Shown here in pieces: positions 5,748 to 8,146 of a stretch of DNA of 8,146 bases. Source of the stretch: Candidatus Pacearchaeota archaeon CG10_big_fil_rev_8_21_14_0_10_30_48 (lineage in GTDB: Archaea > Nanobdellota > Nanobdellia > Pacearchaeales > GW2011-AR1); assembly GCA_002763155.1 (NCBI GenBank), contig PFCU01000051.1, positions 1-8,146 on the forward strand, written 5' to 3'. A program made the translations under genes and the position numbers. Numbering within the stretch: position 1 is the first letter of the stretch; every line of letters starts with the position of its first letter. The notes below the pieces were generated by a model that had not been told where the DNA came from, made no database searches, and saw only the letters and a list, made by a program, of their open reading frames with translations.

Positions 5748-5756
5748 AATATAAAC
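5748..5756 (-). promoter_or_regulatory. TATA-like box for tRNA-Gln
   Basis: GTTTATATTC-like sequence on the minus strand, centred about 28 nt before tRNA position 1, giving a start very near the mature 5' end. Confidence 0.45.
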
Positions 5757-5757
5757 A

Positions 5758-5766
5758 TTTTTAAAG
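5758..5766 (+). promoter_or_regulatory. TATA-like box for the small membrane-protein pair
   Basis: TTTTTAAAG centred about 31 nt before the ATG at 5793. It partly shares the divergent intergenic region with the tRNA-Gln promoter. The leader would be only a few bases. Confidence 0.4.
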
Positions 5767-5792
5767 ATTAAGGCCTTTTTATAAAAAAGAAG

Positions 5793-6119
5793 ATGGTAAA
5801 CGCATTTCAACTTATTGTAATAATTGCTTTAATTGCCGCAATTTTCCTATTTGTAAAGGTAAAATACCTAAAACACAAACTCTCTTGGGTAATTATTTTA
5901 GTTTTAGTATTGGTATTTTATGTAGGATTTTTAGCAAGCACTACTGGAGAAAACATCGACTTTTCAACTTTTGAAGGAAGTCAAACAGCAATCAAACTTT
6001 ATTTCACTTGGCTCGGTAATAGTTTTAGTAATATGAAATCTTTAACTGGAGAAGCAGTAAAATTAGACTGGGGAACAAATACGACTGAAATAAAGGAAAA
6101 AATATCTCTCAAAAAATGA
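5793..6119 (+). CDS. Small two-helix membrane protein, first of a paralogous pair
   Basis: 108-aa protein of no family I recognise. Two membrane helices (about 4-22 and 31-49) are joined by a basic loop KVKYLKHK, so by the positive-inside rule both ends should face outside. The C-terminal half is an exposed tail with a patterned segment KLYFTWLGNSFSNMKSLTGE (68-87) ending at Trp93. The same pattern, without gaps, recurs in the next gene product (Leu, Tyr, Phe, Trp, Asn, Thr, Gly and Trp in register). The stop TGA overlaps the next start (ATGA), so the two are co-transcribed and probably translationally coupled. A TATA-like box lies about 31 nt upstream, and no clear Shine-Dalgarno is present. 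It is diverged from tRNA-Gln. Confidence 0.75.
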   Translation: MVNAFQLIVIIALIAAIFLFVKVKYLKHKLSWVIILVLVLVFYVGFLASTTGENIDFSTFEGSQTAIKLYFTWLGNSFSNMKSLTGEAVKLDWGTNTTEIKEKISLKK

Positions 6120-6310
6120 AAATCTACTTTATCCTCATTTTTTTCATATTACTCAACGCATTTTTCATAATTTCAAATAATAATCTGCAAATTAATGACA
6201 CTGGAAATTTAAAGGAATTTTTGATTTTATATTTTCAATGGTTCAGTCAAATAAAAGATAACCTCACAGAAATAACTGGAAATGTAATAAGTCAAAATTG
6301 GACTCCATAA
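6116..6310 (+). CDS. Small single-helix secreted/anchored protein, second of a paralogous pair
   Basis: 64-aa protein of unrecognised family. An N-terminal MK plus hydrophobic helix (about 3-20) acts as a signal anchor or uncleaved signal peptide. A polar linker NNNLQINDTGN follows, then ILYFQWFSQIKDNLTEITGN (37-56) ending at Trp62, matching the C-terminal motif of the preceding product with 8 identities in 26 aligned residues. The orientation predicted from charge puts the motif outside the cell, as in its partner. It starts on the ATGA overlap with the upstream gene and has no ribosome-binding site of its own, which argues for coupled translation and joint function. It is short, but the overlap and homology support a real gene. 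Confidence 0.65.
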   Translation: MKIYFILIFFILLNAFFIISNNNLQINDTGNLKEFLILYFQWFSQIKDNLTEITGNVISQNWTP

Positions 6311-6331
6311 TTTCTAAAGTAGATAATAGAA

Positions 6332-6341
6332 TAAATTTATA
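6332..6341 (+). promoter_or_regulatory. TATA-like box for tRNA-Thr
   Basis: TAAATTTATA centred about 30 nt before tRNA position 1, in the gap after the small membrane-protein pair. The tRNA therefore probably has its own promoter. Confidence 0.45.
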
Positions 6342-6366
6342 ACTCTCAACTTCTAAAAAATTTAAT

Positions 6367-6440
6367 GTCTCTGTAGCTCAGCTGGTTAGAGTGCCACATT
6401 GGTAATGTGGAGGTCCCGAGTTCGATTCTCGGCAGAGGCT
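6367..6440 (+). tRNA. tRNA-Thr(GGT)
   Basis: 74 nt, intronless, CCA not encoded. Acceptor GTCTCTG/CAGAGGC with one G-U pair (T2-G71), discriminator T; D arm GCTC...GAGT; anticodon arm CCACA-TTGGTAA-TGTGG with anticodon GGT; T arm CCGAG-TTCGATT-CTCGG. T73 fits what is known of several archaeal tRNA-Thr. A short T-run follows immediately, 13 nt before the convergent aminopeptidase stop. Confidence 0.95.
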
Positions 6441-6453
6441 TTTCTGCTTAAAT

Positions 6454-7656
6454 TCAAATCACAAACTTCCCATCTCGATAAATCACAATCTCACTTCCAT
6501 CACTAAGCGTCGCAGTCACTTCACGATTCTCTGTAGAAATAATATCTGTGTGAACTGAAGAATCATTATAACCCATTTCTTTCCATTCCTCGTCGCTAAC
6601 ACTCGAAGGATCACCTGGATAAGAATCTTTGTAAGCACTTCCTAATGCTACATGAGTATTCCCAAATTCCCCACCCATATTCTCATCGAAAAGAGTCTCG
6701 CCCATAAATTTAGTAATCCTAGATAATCTTGAATCTGTCAGAGAAAATTCTCCAATATAATCCGCCCCCTCCACAGAAATCATCTCTTTCAAAAGTTTTT
6801 CTCCCTTAGATGCACTTGATTCAACAACTTTCCCATTTTCAAATCTCAAAAAAACATCCTTAATCAAATTCCCATAACGATAAAGTGGCTGATTAAATTT
6901 TATATGCCCGCTAGTAACTCTTTTATCTGGAGAGATAAAAACCTCAAAACTTGGGATATTTCTTCCAGAACCACCCATCCAATTTCGATTCTTCCCAATA
7001 CCGACGATTAAATCAACATTTTCAGATTTAACTCTCAAACTTTTAATCTCTAAGTCATTAAGTTTTTCTTTAACTCTTTCAACTTCAGAAGTAATCTCCT
7101 TCCACTTCTCAACTGGATTTTCTTCATCAAGATAACACGCATTAATAATTTCATTCCAATATTCTTCTAAACTCATATTTGCCTCTTTCGCCATCGCCTC
7201 AGTTCCATAAAGTCCTAAAGTCCAAGTAAATTTCCCAGAAGCCTCTTTATCATCTCTCCATTTTTTGTAAGGCTTATATGTCTCACCCCGAACCATAATT
7301 TTCTTCGGATCAATTTCAGACAACTCGTGTTTATCTGTTTCAGCAATAACAAAAACACTATGGTCAATTTGATCCACTAACCCTTTCAAATATTTATCTG
7401 GGAAAAAACCTATTTGATGCTCCTCAGCCAATTCATAATAACCCTTCGCCATCTCATCAGGAAGATACTGAATAATCGCATGACCTCCCGCTTTCAAAAC
7501 CTTCCTCCTCAAAGAAATCAAAAACGGCTTCGCACATTCGGGAACTTGCAAAAGCACAATATCTCCTTTCTTAATTCCAGTACAATTATTCAATGCAAAG
7601 TTAATCAAAACATCTGCATACTTATCTAAGATTTCTTCCGAAGGTTGATATTCCAT
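6454..7656 (-). CDS. M29-family metallo-aminopeptidase
   Basis: 400-aa cytosolic aminopeptidase of peptidase family M29 (AmpS/AmpT, 'thermophilic aminopeptidase'), which releases N-terminal residues from peptides using a two-metal centre. The expected ligands are all present: Glu238 in PSFEVF, Glu303 in YIGEFSL, His335 and Tyr342 in GNTHVALGSAY, and His369 and Asp371 in SVHTDII. The preceding TLFDENMGGEFG (321-332) is also typical of the family. The N-terminal half (1-200) is the family's substrate-channel domain, with LLQVPECAKPFL and an insertion around MAKEANMSLEEYWNEI. Full length for the family (about 400-415). The ATG at 7656 has a TATA box 26 nt upstream. The usual dimeric state and cobalt/zinc use are family knowledge, not visible here. 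Confidence 0.93.
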   Translation of the reverse strand: MEYQPSEEILDKYADVLINFALNNCTGIKKGDIVLLQVPECAKPFLISLRRKVLKAGGHAIIQYLPDEMAKGYYELAEEHQIGFFPDKYLKGLVDQIDHSVFVIAETDKHELSEIDPKKIMVRGETYKPYKKWRDDKEASGKFTWTLGLYGTEAMAKEANMSLEEYWNEIINACYLDEENPVEKWKEITSEVERVKEKLNDLEIKSLRVKSENVDLIVGIGKNRNWMGGSGRNIPSFEVFISPDKRVTSGHIKFNQPLYRYGNLIKDVFLRFENGKVVESSASKGEKLLKEMISVEGADYIGEFSLTDSRLSRITKFMGETLFDENMGGEFGNTHVALGSAYKDSYPGDPSSVSDEEWKEMGYNDSSVHTDIISTENREVTATLSDGSEIVIYRDGKFVI

Positions 7657-7676
7657 AAAATTACTTTGAACTAAAC

Positions 7677-7687
7677 CTTTTAAATTT
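7677..7687 (-). promoter_or_regulatory. TATA box for the aminopeptidase gene
   Basis: AAATTTAAAAG on the minus strand, centred about 26 nt before the ATG. It implies a leaderless transcript separate from pheT upstream. Confidence 0.55.
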
Positions 7688-7802
7688 TATGATGAAATCA
7701 AAATATTCTTGAAATTTAATTATTCTCTTTCAATAAAACTTGTAAATAAATTCTCACAATTTCAATATAAAGATTATCTTCAAATTTACAAAATCGTTAT
7801 CA

Positions 7803-7859
7803 GAAATTTTCTCTTGTCTGAAGGCAGATAAAATTTCAATAATTCTGAGCGAAGCTCAG
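7803..7859. repeat. Two hairpins downstream of pheT
   Basis: Within the 222-nt gap between pheT and the aminopeptidase. GAAATTTT/AAAATTTC (7803-7810, 7830-7837) can enclose TCTG/CAGA (7817-7820, 7825-7828). Next to it is a tight 6-bp hairpin CTGAGC-GAA-GCTCAG (7845-7859), GC-rich for this region and 20 nt past the pheT stop. They are probably 3'-end structures of the pheT mRNA. The rest of the gap shows only the aminopeptidase promoter. Confidence 0.45.
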
Positions 7860-7878
7860 CATTCTTCAAACAAACCTT

Positions 7879-8146
7879 TTACATCAATTTCTCAAGAATC
7901 TCATTCAAAGAAATTTCCAATAAAGCAACAGGCATTTTAACTTTGAAATTATCTAAAACTTTTGGGTGAATTTCTCCAAAAAAACCAATTTCTTTTCCAT
8001 TAAAAACAATAATTGCAACTCTTCCTTCAATAAACCAATTAGGAAAAACTGAGGCTTCCTCAACAGTTAATTCAATATTCAACATCTTAGATAAATAATC
8101 TAAAATTTGTTTCAGTTTAGTAAAATTCCCAGGACTAATCGCAATA
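7879..8146 (-). CDS. pheT: Phenylalanyl-tRNA synthetase beta subunit, C-terminal part (runs off right edge)
   Basis: The last 88 or so residues of PheT, which with PheS forms the heterotetramer that charges tRNA-Phe. The frame stays open to the window edge, so the ATG at 8085 is internal and the gene is longer than its apparent open frame. The visible end of the catalytic-like module reads NFTKLKQILDYLSK, FPNWFIEGRVAIIV, then the hallmark IGFFGEIHPKVLDNF and MPVALLEISLNEIL, closing with TAA. The GEIHP motif followed by MPV...E is characteristic of the archaeal/eukaryotic-type beta subunit, which ends here without the bacterial C-terminal anticodon-binding domain. No promoter is visible because the 5' part is missing. 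Confidence 0.88.
   Translation of the reverse strand, partial: IAISPGNFTKLKQILDYLSKMLNIELTVEEASVFPNWFIEGRVAIIVFNGKEIGFFGEIHPKVLDNFKVKMPVALLEISLNEILEKLM

Noticed and set aside
7414..7629. 71-aa plus-strand frame inside the aminopeptidase
   Set aside because: Antisense to a well-supported M29 protein.
8083..8085. ATG as start of the pheT fragment
   Set aside because: The frame continues with PheT-like sequence (NFTKLKQILDYLSK) to the window edge.
1..8146. CRISPR array, transposon or toxin-antitoxin system
   Set aside because: No regularly spaced repeats, transposase motifs or recognisable toxin/antitoxin pair were seen on either strand.

Overview
This is an AT-rich window (by eye about two-thirds A+T) from an archaeon, probably a small-genome DPANN lineage of the Pacearchaeota/Woesearchaeota/Nanoarchaeota kind. 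The archaeal evidence is direct. One tRNA carries an intron whose splice junctions fit a canonical bulge-helix-bulge at position 37/38. Several protein genes have a TATA-like box centred about 26 nt before the ATG with no Shine-Dalgarno, as in leaderless archaeal promoters. tRNA-Gln begins A1-U72 and tRNA-Glu G1-C72, the pair archaeal GatDE uses to tell them apart. The pheT fragment looks archaeal. TAA, TAG and TGA all end genes, so the code is standard. The DPANN placement is inference.

Layout, left to right: (1) the 3' part of a short cofactor-dependent phosphoglycerate mutase, a 22-codon degenerate copy of its own tail, then an MFS transporter (+). (2) A convergent 720-aa SF1 helicase (-) in which a UvrD/Rep motor lacking the 2B subdomain is flanked by a RecQ-like RQC winged helix and an HRDC domain. 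(3) A 125-nt spacer with three adjoining hairpins. (4) tRNA-Glu(CTC) interrupted by a 132-nt structured intron (-). (5) A DedA/VTT membrane protein (-). (6) A soluble 122-aa orphan with a strong promoter and codon use unlike the other minus-strand genes (-). (7) tRNA-Gln(CTG) (-). (8) Two overlapping small membrane-protein genes that share a C-terminal motif (+). (9) tRNA-Thr(GGT) (+). (10) An M29-family metallo-aminopeptidase (-). (11) The C-terminal end of phenylalanyl-tRNA synthetase beta subunit, running off the right edge (-).

The window is mainly housekeeping: glycolysis, translation, peptide turnover and DNA repair, mostly in single-gene units with their own promoters. No CRISPR array, transposase, integrase or toxin-antitoxin pair was seen. 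The parts most worth following are the RQC-UvrD(no 2B)-HRDC helicase, the small-membrane-protein pair, the long tRNA intron, and the remnant and repeat structures around the mutase, the helicase and tRNA-Glu. No intergenic stretch exceeds 300 nt; the longest ones (about 190 and 220 nt) are described in the feature list.
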